64,000 bases of DNA from a virus. A program made the translations under genes and the position numbers. This document shows positions 15,978 through 24,789 of this stretch, piece after piece. Location of the stretch: the IMG/VR virus record IMGVR_UViG_3300001373_000001, positions 1 through 64,000 of that record; one strand, 5' to 3'. The notes under the pieces are model-generated. The model was not told the DNA's origin. It searched no databases and worked only from the letters and a program-made list of their open reading frames with translations. Each line of letters starts with the position of its first letter. The first letter of the stretch is position 1.

Positions 15978-16934
15978 TTAAGTTATTACTAGAAGATTTA
16001 TGTTATCTTTTGACACTTTAGATAATATTAATGCTGAATTTGATGATGCAATAAACTGAACATTGGGAAATATGCTAATTAAAATTTCAAGTAATTTTTC
16101 TTGGCAATCTTGATCTAATCCTACATCTATATTATCTAACAAAATAATTCCATTAGTACTTAATATATTATAAGGGTTTAATACAGCCATCCTATATGCA
16201 ATATCTGCTACAAGAAGAATTATACTTCTAGTACTATGATCTAATGATTTGAATAAAATAGTATGTAATCCATTGCTAAGTTCAAGTTTTCTTGTAATAA
16301 GATTGAATGAAAACTTAACATCTTTAACACTAGTATTAAGCATTAAATAACAAGTTCTAATAGCTTTATATAAGACTTCTAATTCAGGAACTAATTTGTC
16401 ATCTTGAAGTTGAATATAAGTCATTCTAACAATCCATAACAACATCATTCTATAGTCCTGTGAAGCCAAACAATTAGCATATCCATAGGTTCGAGTAATA
16501 CGTTTAGGCATGTTTAACTTTGGATTCAATAACCAATCAGATTTGTAATAACCAATAATAGGTAATAAACATTTCTTATCGCCAGCTCTTACTTGTTTCT
16601 GTAATTCTCTAGCATAATGTTTTATAGCGCTAGAGGTGCTAGTTACCTTATTAGCTCCATAAAGTACTCTGCTACAAGTAATATCTTTGTTATCTACATA
16701 CATATCCATAATTATTTTTATTGGATATATACCCATACACGCATGTTTAGGAAGTATTAAGTTTGAGCGTATATCATCTAAGCCGATAAAGAATGCTGCT
16801 AAACCAATTGATATAGCTTCTAGTACTATAGATTTTTTATCATTCATACCAGACAGTACAGAGCATTTATTAAAGTTTAACTTTATAGCATCACAGCTCA
16901 TAAAATTTCTCATTAGTATATTTTTAATAATCAT
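15978..16934 (-). CDS. RecF/SMC-like ATPase with degenerate Walker A
   Basis: 318 residues. N-terminus (IIKNILMRNFMSCDAIKLNF) is the typical start of RecF/SMC/OLD-type ABC ATPases. The P-loop reads LSGMNDKKSIV instead of GxNGSGKST, so the last Gly before Lys is lost. The Walker B region NGIILLDNIDVGLDQ and the H-loop-like VQFIASSNSALIL are recognisable near 265-300. No coiled coil or nuclease domain is present. ATP binding may be weak or absent. It follows the HicB-like gene by three bases and is probably co-transcribed with it. Confidence 0.75.
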   Translation of the reverse strand: MIIKNILMRNFMSCDAIKLNFNKCSVLSGMNDKKSIVLEAISIGLAAFFIGLDDIRSNLILPKHACMGIYPIKIIMDMYVDNKDITCSRVLYGANKVTSTSSAIKHYARELQKQVRAGDKKCLLPIIGYYKSDWLLNPKLNMPKRITRTYGYANCLASQDYRMMLLWIVRMTYIQLQDDKLVPELEVLYKAIRTCYLMLNTSVKDVKFSFNLITRKLELSNGLHTILFKSLDHSTRSIILLVADIAYRMAVLNPYNILSTNGIILLDNIDVGLDQDCQEKLLEILISIFPNVQFIASSNSALILSKVSKDNINLLVIT

Positions 16935-16937
16935 TTT

Positions 16938-17162
16938 TTAATCATCCTTATATGGTATTGAAGGTTCTTTTCCAATTTCATTACACAGTTCAAAATAATG
17001 ATCTACAGCTTCTTCAAATGCTTTTTTGAAATCTTCAATAGTATTACCCTCGAATGATATTAAGTCGCTCACGCCTTCGAATCTTCCATAATAAACATTA
17101 TAGTCCTTAGTATAATAAACTTTGGTAGTATATCCTTTGTATTTCATTATCATTCGTTTCAT
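16938..17162 (-). CDS. hicB: HicB-like antitoxin, without an adjacent HicA
   Basis: 74 residues matching the HicB_like core: a GYTTKVYYTKDYNVYYGRFE strand pair, GVSDLISFEGNTIEDFKKAF and FEEAVDHYFELCNEIGKEP. In HicAB pairs this half-RNase-H fold neutralises the small mRNase HicA. No HicA-size gene is found on either side: TM2 protein lies before it and an ATPase after it. It may be an orphan that protects against a host HicA, or a stand-alone regulator. No C-terminal DNA-binding domain is present. Confidence 0.85.
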   Translation of the reverse strand: MKRMIMKYKGYTTKVYYTKDYNVYYGRFEGVSDLISFEGNTIEDFKKAFEEAVDHYFELCNEIGKEPSIPYKDD

Positions 17163-17173
17163 GTCCGATACTC

Positions 17174-17398
17174 CTAATTATATCTAGCATTAAAATTTTC
17201 ATCAGATGAGCATAAAAGAATAATACCTTGAATGAATACTATAATCTCTATAATTACTGGTACTATTATAGTCCAGCAAAGCAATATATTTATTATAAGT
17301 ATTATCACTCCTGCTGTTGTCCTGCCTAGATAGAACTTATGCACACCTAATCCACCTAAAAATATTGCTAGTAATCCTGCTACTAATTTATTTTTCAT
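17174..17398 (-). CDS. TM2-domain membrane protein
   Basis: 74 residues opening KNKLVAGLLAIFLGGLGVHK, then FYLGR, the hallmark of the TM2 domain, followed by a second membrane helix and a short charged tail. TM2 proteins are common in Firmicutes phages and plasmids, but their role is unknown. An extended -10 (TGTTATAAT) lies upstream on the minus strand near 17435. Confidence 0.9.
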   Translation of the reverse strand: MKNKLVAGLLAIFLGGLGVHKFYLGRTTAGVIILIINILLCWTIIVPVIIEIIVFIQGIILLCSSDENFNARYN

Positions 17399-17451
17399 AA
17401 AAGTCCCCTTTGTTTAATTTTGATATAATATTATAACATATTTAGATATTT

Positions 17452-17537
17452 GAGTGAAACTATATACTGGATATATATATTATCGTTAATATTAGAGTGT
17501 AAAAAAAATATAGGTTATATAGAGAATAGTTTCACTC
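17452..17537 (+). ncRNA. Long-loop inverted repeat, possible small RNA or bidirectional terminator
   Basis: GAGTGAAACTAT at 17452-17463 and its exact complement at 17526-17537 (12 bp) enclose 62 bases. On the plus strand TTGATA (17420-17425), 17 bases and TAGATA (17443-17448) predict a start at about 17455, inside the first arm. The repeat also lies just beyond the stop of the leftward DUF5662 gene, so it could instead end that transcript. Confidence 0.45.
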
Positions 17538-17547
17538 CATTTTATTA

Positions 17548-18075
17548 TTATTTATTTTTGGGATATTCTTTAAGTTTTCTTAATTCTTTAGATGTTTCTT
17601 TCCAGCCATCGGTAGCTATAGAAATAAATATATCTTCTAACAAAGCTCTAGTCTCTGGATGCAAGATCATTAAATCCTTTTGTTTGTTATAATAGTTTAA
17701 TGGTTCTTGTTCATTCCAGACAGGTAAGTATGCTTTCTCTGCTCCGATCCAGTCACACACAAGCTCGATTAAGTCTTTTATTGGTAATTTAATTGCATAT
17801 ATTGATCCACATTCTTCATCAAGCCAATATTGCCAATGGTGAGTATTTCTACCTTTGTGATGTTGCCACGCTTTAGAATATCCTATAGCAGACTTTTCTT
17901 TTGCAATAGGACTAGAAGAGCCGACAAAGTACTTTGCTGATGAAAAGAACTCTATTGGTGATAGTTTAGATAAGTCATGCTTTAAGCCTCGGTAAGGTAT
18001 ACCACAGTCGATACATGCTTTAAGCACATATAGTTTATGTTTTAATATTGTTTTGAGATGTTTGAGATATTTCAT
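17548..18075 (-). CDS. DUF5662 family protein
   Basis: 175 residues. Conserved features of the family: GLKHDLSKLSPIEFFSSAKY, GYSKAWQHHKGRNTHHWQYW and the EAYLPVWNEQEPLNYY stretch; the many His and Asp residues (HDLSK, HHKGRNTHHW) look like a metal site of HD-domain type. The family is widespread in Firmicutes phages; its reaction is not established, although a phosphohydrolase is likely from the metal ligands. Start supported by GGAGG on the minus strand at 18082-18086. Confidence 0.85.
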   Translation of the reverse strand: MKYLKHLKTILKHKLYVLKACIDCGIPYRGLKHDLSKLSPIEFFSSAKYFVGSSSPIAKEKSAIGYSKAWQHHKGRNTHHWQYWLDEECGSIYAIKLPIKDLIELVCDWIGAEKAYLPVWNEQEPLNYYNKQKDLMILHPETRALLEDIFISIATDGWKETSKELRKLKEYPKNK

Positions 18076-18155
18076 ATTCGACCTCCAGGATATAATTGAT
18101 AATAGATTGATTGACTATAGACTATTAAACGATAAAACATAGAGTTGTATATTTA

Positions 18156-18239
18156 CTATTTAGAAGCCATACTAATAAATAATACCATAGCCATCATACC
18201 AATTGCAAAACCAAGAATAAATATTGCTAAAAAATTCAT
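18156..18239 (-). CDS. 27-residue membrane peptide
   Basis: MNFLAIFILGFAIGMMAMVL followed by FISMASK: one membrane helix with a tiny charged tail. The start at 18239 is preceded by AAAGGAG nine bases away, a better signal than most genes here. It lies alone between the DUF5662 gene and the divergent 18309 operon. Confidence 0.55.
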   Translation of the reverse strand: MNFLAIFILGFAIGMMAMVLFISMASK

Positions 18240-18308
18240 TGCACTCAACTCCTTTATTATAGATTATAATTTTGATATAATAATTAAAAAATACTAAGGA
18301 GAAATTTA

Positions 18309-18794
18309 ATGAAAGAATTAATTGAAGTAGAAATGATATTTGATATTGATGTTAAAATAGAAAATATGATATCAATAGTTAAAGGAATAAAACAAGCTAA
18401 TGACTTAGATGATGAAACGTTAAAGAATATTATAGTTGCTATAATGTATCTTATATCAGTTAGGGATATAATTAATGAAACTAATAAATTAGATTTTGAT
18501 GCAATTGAATTTAATTATACTGGTAAAAAGATTACTTCTAAAAACTTGGATGTAACAAAACGCACAGCCAAAACAAATTATGGATTAGTGTTATTAATTA
18601 TAGAAAATACTCTAAGTATAAAGTTAAAAGACCACGAAAAGTTAGTATCGGATGCATTAATAGAAGTTATAAGTTGCTTAAAAGATAATTATATTTTAGA
18701 TAAAGTTTATATGTTAACTCTTGACTTAGTACGAGAAACAAAGATGGATGTTATATTATTCAAAATTTTTATGAAAACATTAAGGAGAATATAA
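18309..18794 (+). CDS. Hypothetical protein of the helical paralogue family
   Basis: 161 residues after AAGGAG at 18296-18301. Core ETNKLDFDAIEFNYTGKKIT, then LVLLIIENTL and a C-terminal helix CLKDNYILDKVY aligns in order with the 5648 and 19239 proteins. The stop overlaps the next start by one base. Function unknown. Confidence 0.8.
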   Translation: MKELIEVEMIFDIDVKIENMISIVKGIKQANDLDDETLKNIIVAIMYLISVRDIINETNKLDFDAIEFNYTGKKITSKNLDVTKRTAKTNYGLVLLIIENTLSIKLKDHEKLVSDALIEVISCLKDNYILDKVYMLTLDLVRETKMDVILFKIFMKTLRRI

Positions 18795-19246
18795 TGGGAT
18801 TTAAATTAGGTTTATATATTAGAGATGTAAGGAAACGTAAAAACTTTACTATGGAATATTTATCCAAATTAACTGATATTAGTTTAGGGTATATTAATTA
18901 TATTGAGACTGGGATAAGAGATCCTTCTCTTGGTAAGTTGATTAAATTAAGTCACGCTCTAGAATGCGACTTTAGAGAGTTATTTCACATATATCAAATT
19001 GATCAACTTAGCAAGCTTGATGAATGGGAATATGAAAAGTATGATGTAGATTCTTGTATTAAAACAATGGAGAATTTAGCGCCAGATTCGTATATGATTA
19101 AAAGATTGAAGAAGATAGATAATTATAGTAATATTGACTTGCAGCGTATTATTAGGATTTGTACTGAGCTAGATGAAGATCAACTTAAAAAGTTAAGAAG
19201 TACAATGGAAATTTGGTTTAAAGATTGGGAGAGTAGAAATGAATAG
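18794..19246 (+). CDS. XRE-family transcription regulator
   Basis: 150 residues. A full Cro/C1 helix-turn-helix spans residues 1-65 (LGLYIRDVRKRKNFTMEYLS, then ISLGYINYIETGIRDPS and ALECDFRELF). The remaining 85 residues are a helical acidic dimerisation or ligand part with NYSNIDLQRIIRICTELDED, reminiscent of the C-terminus in phage repressors such as those with a linker followed by a helix pair. It is embedded between two members of the helical paralogue family, which might be its partners. Confidence 0.85.
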   Translation: MGFKLGLYIRDVRKRKNFTMEYLSKLTDISLGYINYIETGIRDPSLGKLIKLSHALECDFRELFHIYQIDQLSKLDEWEYEKYDVDSCIKTMENLAPDSYMIKRLKKIDNYSNIDLQRIIRICTELDEDQLKKLRSTMEIWFKDWESRNE

Positions 19247-19769
19247 TGAACAATTTAATGATATTGAGACAGAAGATTTTCAAGAAACACTTAAAGTAGA
19301 ACTTAAGTTAATCAAAGATCAAGATGAACAATTAAGATTTTTTAAGTATTTATTTGAAGATACAACAAGTTTAAAAGTTGAAGATTTTTGTTTTTCATTA
19401 ATGCTAGTAAATTCATATAAGTTGTTTATAGACTTGGTTAATGATATATCGTTTAGAGCTATAAGATTTACTCTTAATGGAGAGAAATTTAATCCGAACA
19501 AATCTGTTTTGGTTAATGATGCACAGTACAAGAAATATAAAGAGTATACAATAAGCACGTTCGATGTTATATTGATAGTTGCAGAGAATGAGTTAGATTT
19601 TAAGTCTTGTGACTATGAAGAAATAACTGGGACTGTATTAGATAATGCTATTAAGTATATTAAAGATAATGAGTTAGTTGATTTGGTTTTAGAGCAATGT
19701 GAATTAATAAATTCTTTAGGTTTAGAACATTGGTTTGAAGATATTAAAGACAGGTTAGTTAATAGTTAA
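19239..19769 (+). CDS. Hypothetical protein of the helical paralogue family
   Basis: 176 residues, overlapping the regulator by eight bases. Family core: LFIDLVNDISFRAIRFTLNG, EKFNPNK, then TFDVILIVAENELDF and YIKDNELVDLVLEQ. Closest in layout to the 5648 protein. The XRE gene plus two paralogues (18309-19769) form one coupled operon. Confidence 0.8.
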   Translation: MNSEQFNDIETEDFQETLKVELKLIKDQDEQLRFFKYLFEDTTSLKVEDFCFSLMLVNSYKLFIDLVNDISFRAIRFTLNGEKFNPNKSVLVNDAQYKKYKEYTISTFDVILIVAENELDFKSCDYEEITGTVLDNAIKYIKDNELVDLVLEQCELINSLGLEHWFEDIKDRLVNS

Positions 19770-19776
19770 AATATGG

Positions 19777-20050
19777 TATAATAGTTAGTATGACCTAGAA
19801 TGTACTAGAATATGGAAAGTGTCTTATTTGACACGCTAGGGGTATTAGGATCGATTTTGAAATAGGGTCATATTGTATAGGTAAGTTAAATTAAAGGGTA
19901 ACATGGGCATTCTCGCAAGAGGTATTTTGACTGGGGAGTGGGTTAGTTTATTAGGTAGTAAGTTAGTTTATTAGTGGGTAAAAAAAGAATAGGTTATTAT
20001 AAGAAGATAAACACTCCTTTGATATAAGGTATTTGTTTATTGTTTAAAAG
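19777..20050 (+). ncRNA. Candidate structured RNA region
   Basis: An extended -10 (TGGTATAAT, TATAAT at 19777-19782) predicts a start at 19789. There TATGACC (19789-19795) pairs with GGTCATA (19866-19872), and the pairing extends by TA-TA across one bulged G; inside lies GTGTC-TTATTT-GACAC. A GNRA-type hairpin CTCGCAAGAG follows near 19917, and at 20007-20040 ATAAACA pairs with TGTTTAT around CCTT-AAGG. The stretch is G-rich on this strand and has no coding frame. It covers most of the 350 bases before the 20120 gene. Confidence 0.5.
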
Positions 20051-20119
20051 CGCTGCCAAGTAATAGTATTATAACATAATAGTATTATAATATAATAAAT
20101 AAATAAAGGAGAATGAGAA

Positions 20120-20320
20120 ATGAAAGAAATAGAAATTTTAATTACTAAAGAGAAACAAGATCAATTAGCATTAGAGCTTGGGTTAACAGGTTTATATGAT
20201 TTAATTTTAAAACAAAAAAAAGATATAAAGATTTTAGAAGAATCATTAAGGAATTTAATTAATGGAAACAAATTAGAAGCTTATAATATATTAATTGGTT
20301 ATATAAAAGTAGTTGAATAA
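20120..20320 (+). CDS. Small hypothetical protein
   Basis: 66 residues after AAAGGAG at 20105-20111. Mostly two amphipathic helices (LILKQKKDIKILEESLRNLI), with no cysteines or membrane segment. Could dimerise as a short coiled coil. Function unknown. Confidence 0.65.
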   Translation: MKEIEILITKEKQDQLALELGLTGLYDLILKQKKDIKILEESLRNLINGNKLEAYNILIGYIKVVE

Positions 20321-20519
20321 TAAATCAAGTAGCTCAATCTACTAATATAATATTAATAAGAGTATATTTTAAGTTTAATATGTTTTTATTATATTGTTAA
20401 GAAGATTATATTAAGAGAGCTATAAATAGTTACAGACTATAGCTTTACAGACTAACAGACAACGAAGTTGCTTAAGACCCTTACGGGTTTATATACACGT
20501 TGAATAAAGGAGTAAAATC
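20321..20519 (+). promoter_or_regulatory. Structured leader of the 20520 gene
   Basis: AGCTATA and TATAGCT (around 20426-20452) form a 7-bp stem, and CAACG/CGTTG encloses the small hairpin ACCC-TTAC-GGGT at about 20480-20492. These folds sit between the 20120 gene and the ribosome-binding site AAAGGAG at 20508. Confidence 0.35.
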
Positions 20520-20924
20520 ATGAATGAGAATAAATTTGAGAATAATTTTACAGTGGATAAGTTAGCATATATAATAATGGAATATGGATTACCAACATCA
20601 GCTTTGACAGATAAACAGATAATAGAGTTATGTAGTATAATATATGAATATAGAGAAGTAGATTATTCAGAGTATTATAATATTAACTGCGATCACTGTG
20701 TTCATGAGTTTCTTAATGATGTTAAAAGTGTTATTAAAAAAGCTCAACATACTTATACTTGTGAGCTTGAAATTGGTGATATATATAATTTGAGATTAAT
20801 AGAACTTGTAGTTATTAAAGATATATTGAGTAAGTTAGATAATGATCTTAAGAATGAATATCATAAGTTGTCAATTGATTTACAGTTAACAGATTGCTTA
20901 GTTTATATGATTGGATTGTTGTAG
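20520..20924 (+). CDS. Hypothetical protein
   Basis: 134 residues after AAAGGAGT. Acidic, helical, with two cysteines in CDHCVHEF near residue 59 and another at residue 77, possibly a metal site with nearby His. It is the last rightward gene before the large non-coding region. Function unknown. Confidence 0.7.
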   Translation: MNENKFENNFTVDKLAYIIMEYGLPTSALTDKQIIELCSIIYEYREVDYSEYYNINCDHCVHEFLNDVKSVIKKAQHTYTCELEIGDIYNLRLIELVVIKDILSKLDNDLKNEYHKLSIDLQLTDCLVYMIGLL

Positions 20925-21475
20925 TTAGAGTATTCGTGAATTCACTGCGATCATAATTACCCCCACACTGTGTGTTATTGATATAAGACTATAGCTAATA
21001 AAAGATTATATAATATTACTATATACTGTTTGTGACTTATAATGGATACTCACTTGGCTTCCTAGATATTGGGTTTTCTACCTGATCACACTGCGTAGGG
21101 TGGTGTCGGGAAAACGAGAACAAACGTTCGTACTATGCACGTAATATAGGGGAGTGTCGTTCAGAACACCAGAACTTACCAAATTTGGAATAATTTGATT
21201 TGGTGTATATTTTACTTCTATAGTAACTTATGGATATTTTATTACCATAAATTCTAAACTATAACTAATTATGGTTATAGATGAAAACAAGAACACATTT
21301 TTTTATGTCTGGGAAATTTTAACAGTCGAAAAAGATGTATAGATTTATAAATAGATGTATACATATATATACTATATATACTGTAGGTTTAGAAGTGTTC
21401 TATTTGGTAATTAAAGAGCCTGTTAACTGGAAATTATATAGTAACTAGTCTCAAAGTAGCTAATAGCTTGATTCT

Positions 21476-21518
21476 AAATGTAACAAAAGTAGTATTTGTA
21501 ACATTTCCAATATTGGAA
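21476..21518. repeat. Abutting inverted repeat and perfect palindrome
   Basis: AAATGTAACAAA (21476-21487) and TTTGTAACATTT (21495-21506) are complementary at 11 of 12 positions; the second arm runs directly into the perfect 14-bp palindrome TTCCAATATTGGAA (21505-21518). Probable protein-binding sites. Confidence 0.6.
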
Positions 21519-23070
21519 TAAAATAGAATTGATATTTCAAGTGCTGTAAACAATTACAGTTATGTAAGTATTTTACTTGTTTGTTAGACTATAGGAGATC
21601 GTATGTTCTTATATATATGGTAGATATTGTAAGTATTATTTATGGGAAAATGTCCAAAAGACGTTGAAAATATACATTTTTTCAGGCAATGAGGCTACCC
21701 TATCGGGTTTTGTCATAACTGGTAATAAATTAAACATTCATAGTCTTACCAAATATATCCTAACAAATATAAACAAATATTCAAACATATGTATCCAAGA
21801 CCTCGTGACATGTCCCCGGACTAGTTTCTACTCAACTATACAGGATTAACTAAAAAACAATAACATACACTATAAAAAACACGCCTTTATTAATAACTAA
21901 CCTTTAACACAACTAATTAACCTTATAACTCTATACAATACTACACTTCAATCAAAACAAATCATATACAACTAATCAAAACAAACAAAAAAATAAAAAT
22001 AATATCACAAAACATAAACATTAAACAAATAACAAATAACAAATAACAAACATTAACTAACTAACAAAACTAACTATTCTATCATTATTAACTAACAACT
22101 ATCTTAGATCACTCAACACTAACAAACATTAACTATTATATAACTAACAATAACATTACATTTAACACAACTAACTAACCTAACAACTTATACAATCACA
22201 GCAACACAGCAACAACAACAAGCATACAACTAATACACTATACTATACATACTATACTATATACATATTATATATATTCTTCTCTCATCTCATCAACTCT
22301 TATACAACTCATTAATTAACATAAATTGCACACAATCTAAACAAACATTGTACACAACACAATTATAAAATCAAATCTTATACAACTCAATAATAAAAAC
22401 ATATTGAATAAAACCAAATATCAAAACTAAATTGTATAAAATATAATCCTAAAATTAAAATATCAAAATCAAATTTTCAAATCAAAATTATTAAATCAAA
22501 ATTATCAAATCAAAAAATACAAATCAAATTGTATCAAACTAAAATAATCAACTCAAAAAAATCAAACATATCTTTAATACAATTCAAATCAAAATATTAA
22601 ACTCAACTCTATAAATATACTAACAATTACCAATATTATTTCCAGCTCTATAATAACTATAACACAATACAATAAACAAATCTAATACAACTAATAAAAT
22701 CTATAACACTACAAACATATACATTACATCAATTAAAACTAACTAACAATAAATTCCATGTATAAATATACCAAACAGGCAGCACGTCCACCAGAGAGCC
22801 ACTAAATTTCCAATACAATATATTCCAATACAAACTATATAACTAAATCTCTAAACTAAACAACACACTACATAAAAACTATAAAACAAATAGTATACAA
22901 CTAATAAACTATAACTTGTATTAAACTAATTGATACAAATAATCTATATAAAATAACTAAACTAAAACAGTATAATATATATCTATCTTGAACGCAAAAT
23001 AAGCACACTACAAGCATAATAAAGAGAGTGCGCTAATAATATAAAATACTAAAAACATAATGCTACAATA

Positions 23071-23135
23071 AGCATATAAGCAGTAAAGCATATAAGCAGT
23101 AAAGCATATAAGCAGTACTATTATATAAGCAGTAC
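23071..23135. repeat. Iteron-like tandem repeat, 16-bp unit
   Basis: AGCATATAAGCAGTAA occurs at 23071-23086 and 23087-23102, with one terminal change at 23103-23118, and a partial fourth copy ATATAAGCAGTAC at 23123-23135. The core ATAAGCAGT recurs singly at 27740-27748 and, with one change, near 27848. Directly repeated units of this length are typical of plasmid initiator binding sites. Confidence 0.75.
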
Positions 23136-23410
23136 TACATAACTATATCTGTATAGCTGTAATCAAACTAACTAATAAACTAATAACTGAGTCGCTAAAA
23201 CTAAACATCTAACTATCAATAAAGCTGTAAAGCTATATACACCTTTTAAGCTCTTTTAATCATATCAACCTTATAAAATTACATCTAAATATAAACATCG
23301 CTCAACACACCTTAAAACGTCAAATAACACTATATCCTAAACAATCCCATAATACTAAAAACAGGATCTTAAATCAAACTAATATTGTTAAAAAATTAAC
23401 ACACTATAAT

Positions 23411-23437
23411 AAAAAAAGACTAGTATAAAACTAGTCT
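23411..23437 (-). terminator. Terminator of the leftward island
   Basis: AGACTAGT (23417-23424) and ACTAGTCT (23430-23437) form an 8-bp stem around ATAAA, followed on the minus strand by seven T. It ends the 26705-23444 operon seven bases after its last stop. Confidence 0.85.
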
Positions 23438-23443
23438 AGTAAA

Positions 23444-24019
23444 TTATTTTTTTGAATGAAATGAATCAATTAAAAATTCTAAAGTATAGTTGGTTAATAT
23501 CCAACTTATTTCATCTATATCAATTTTATTCGATTTACAATCACTCAAATTATTACAAACATTAACTAAATCATTAAAGCTGTATTGATAACTTGATACA
23601 ATAGTATGTATTACTTCAATTCCATTTTCAAACGTTTCAATTATAAATTCATGTTTGTATAATCTCTTAGTATCGCTTTCGATCGCAATCAATAACTTTA
23701 ATAAAGATTCATACTTAAATGATAAATCAAAATTATCTTTACTATTACACCTATCGATTCTATTCTTCAAATAATCGTACAAATAACTAAATAAAGTCAT
23801 AAAATTATTACTCTCATCTATATAAAACTTTAATTCATAATCACTATTAACATTTTTTGAATTGTATTCAATCTTAATACTACACTTATAACAAAGTTTT
23901 TTGTTATGTACGTCTCTATTCATAAGCATAAAAGCATTATTAAAAGCCTTTAAAGTATTAAAACTTTGCTCAAAATCATGGTATTTTTTACCCTCATATT
24001 TTAAATAAATCTTTAACAT
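23444..24019 (-). CDS. Island protein, paralogue of 24241-24789
   Basis: 191 residues from ATG 24019, preceded by GAGGT ten bases away. It shares with the 24241 protein LKYEGKKYHDF/LNYEGKELHNF at the N-terminus, an AxESD(T/S)KRxYxHEFIIE block near residues 120-135 and the VCNNL motif later. The alternating pattern suggests an alpha/beta fold. No known family. Confidence 0.8.
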   Translation of the reverse strand: MLKIYLKYEGKKYHDFEQSFNTLKAFNNAFMLMNRDVHNKKLCYKCSIKIEYNSKNVNSDYELKFYIDESNNFMTLFSYLYDYLKNRIDRCNSKDNFDLSFKYESLLKLLIAIESDTKRLYKHEFIIETFENGIEVIHTIVSSYQYSFNDLVNVCNNLSDCKSNKIDIDEISWILTNYTLEFLIDSFHSKK

Positions 24020-24020
24020 T

Positions 24021-24239
24021 CTATACCTCAAAGCTTTCTATAATATACTTACCGTTTCTAGTTGCTACACACATATAATTACGTGCGCTTAATGCTTCTA
24101 TCTCAAAACAATTTAACTTGCATATATACAAGCCGTCAACTTCAACCTTCTTTATAATATAATTAATTCTAGACTTGTTTACAACTAAGTTATTATTGCA
24201 TACAATTCTATACATGTTGTTTCTTAAATTATTATTCAT
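24021..24239 (-). CDS. Island protein, small
   Basis: 72 residues lying between the two paralogues with one-base gaps, so certainly part of the same operon. Predicted beta-rich (MYRIVCNNNLVVNKSRINYI, then CFEIEALSARNYMCVATRNG). No family recognised. Confidence 0.7.
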   Translation of the reverse strand: MNNNLRNNMYRIVCNNNLVVNKSRINYIIKKVEVDGLYICKLNCFEIEALSARNYMCVATRNGKYIIESFEV

Positions 24240-24240
24240 T

Positions 24241-24789
24241 TTACACCTCTAAATTTAAATCAATTTTAAACTTTTCTATCAAATAATCTAGTCTATGAGT
24301 TGTTATTTTATAAGTACTATCTTTTCTATATAGGTTATTACATACCTTTTCTAAAGTCTCAAAATCTAACTGTACTTTATCTATAATACTGTGTATACAA
24401 CACGATTTATTTATTGATTCAATTATAAATTCGTGAATATACACACGCTTTGAATCGCTTTCATTAGCTATTATAAGATACTTCAAATTTCTAAAAGTAT
24501 TCATTAGTTTAAAATTCTTATCTCTTTCGAACCTATTTATATTTAAATCAATATAATGTATCAAAAAATTATAAAATAAATAATTAGTTTTCTTGCAAAC
24601 ATAAAATTTCAAATCAAACAATTCAATATCATTTTCTAAAATCAATAAATGACACTTAAACGTGGTTTCCTCGTCGACGGCTTCAAAATTCTTGAACATA
24701 AATATATTTGATATATCTTGAATACAATTAAATTGAGTACTAAAATTGTGCAACTCTTTTCCTTCATAATTCAGCTTATAATTAATCAT
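24241..24789 (-). CDS. Island protein, paralogue of 23444-24019
   Basis: 182 residues. Shared motifs with its paralogue: LNYEGKELHNF, KFYVCKKTNYLFYNFL, NESDSKRVYIHEFIIESI and LEKVCNNLY. Start overlaps the previous gene by four bases. The repeated Cys residues are not arranged as a zinc site. Function unknown. Confidence 0.8.
   Translation of the reverse strand: MINYKLNYEGKELHNFSTQFNCIQDISNIFMFKNFEAVDEETTFKCHLLILENDIELFDLKFYVCKKTNYLFYNFLIHYIDLNINRFERDKNFKLMNTFRNLKYLIIANESDSKRVYIHEFIIESINKSCCIHSIIDKVQLDFETLEKVCNNLYRKDSTYKITTHRLDYLIEKFKIDLNLEV

Larger units (their letters stand above)
20925..23443. other. Non-coding region with composition switch, palindromes and repeats
   Basis: No credible gene. 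The left part (to about 21720) is G/T-rich on the plus strand and full of short palindromes, densest at 21060-21180 (GAAC-AAAC-GTTC, GTGT-ACAC) and 21476-21518. The right part (21720 to 23400) is strikingly A/C-rich with very few G. It includes degenerate AAATCAAA-type direct repeats at 22460-22600 and a 16-bp tandem repeat at 23071-23135. Possible replication origin, terminus or partition region. Confidence 0.6.

Noticed and set aside
17548-17692. Plus-strand frame starting at 17450 as a protein gene
   Set aside because: It runs through the 12-bp inverted repeat and then opposite the DUF5662 gene, with no ribosome-binding site.
21664-21849. A 61-residue reading frame in the non-coding region
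   Set aside because: No ribosome-binding site, no neighbours in an operon, and it lies across the strand-composition switch.
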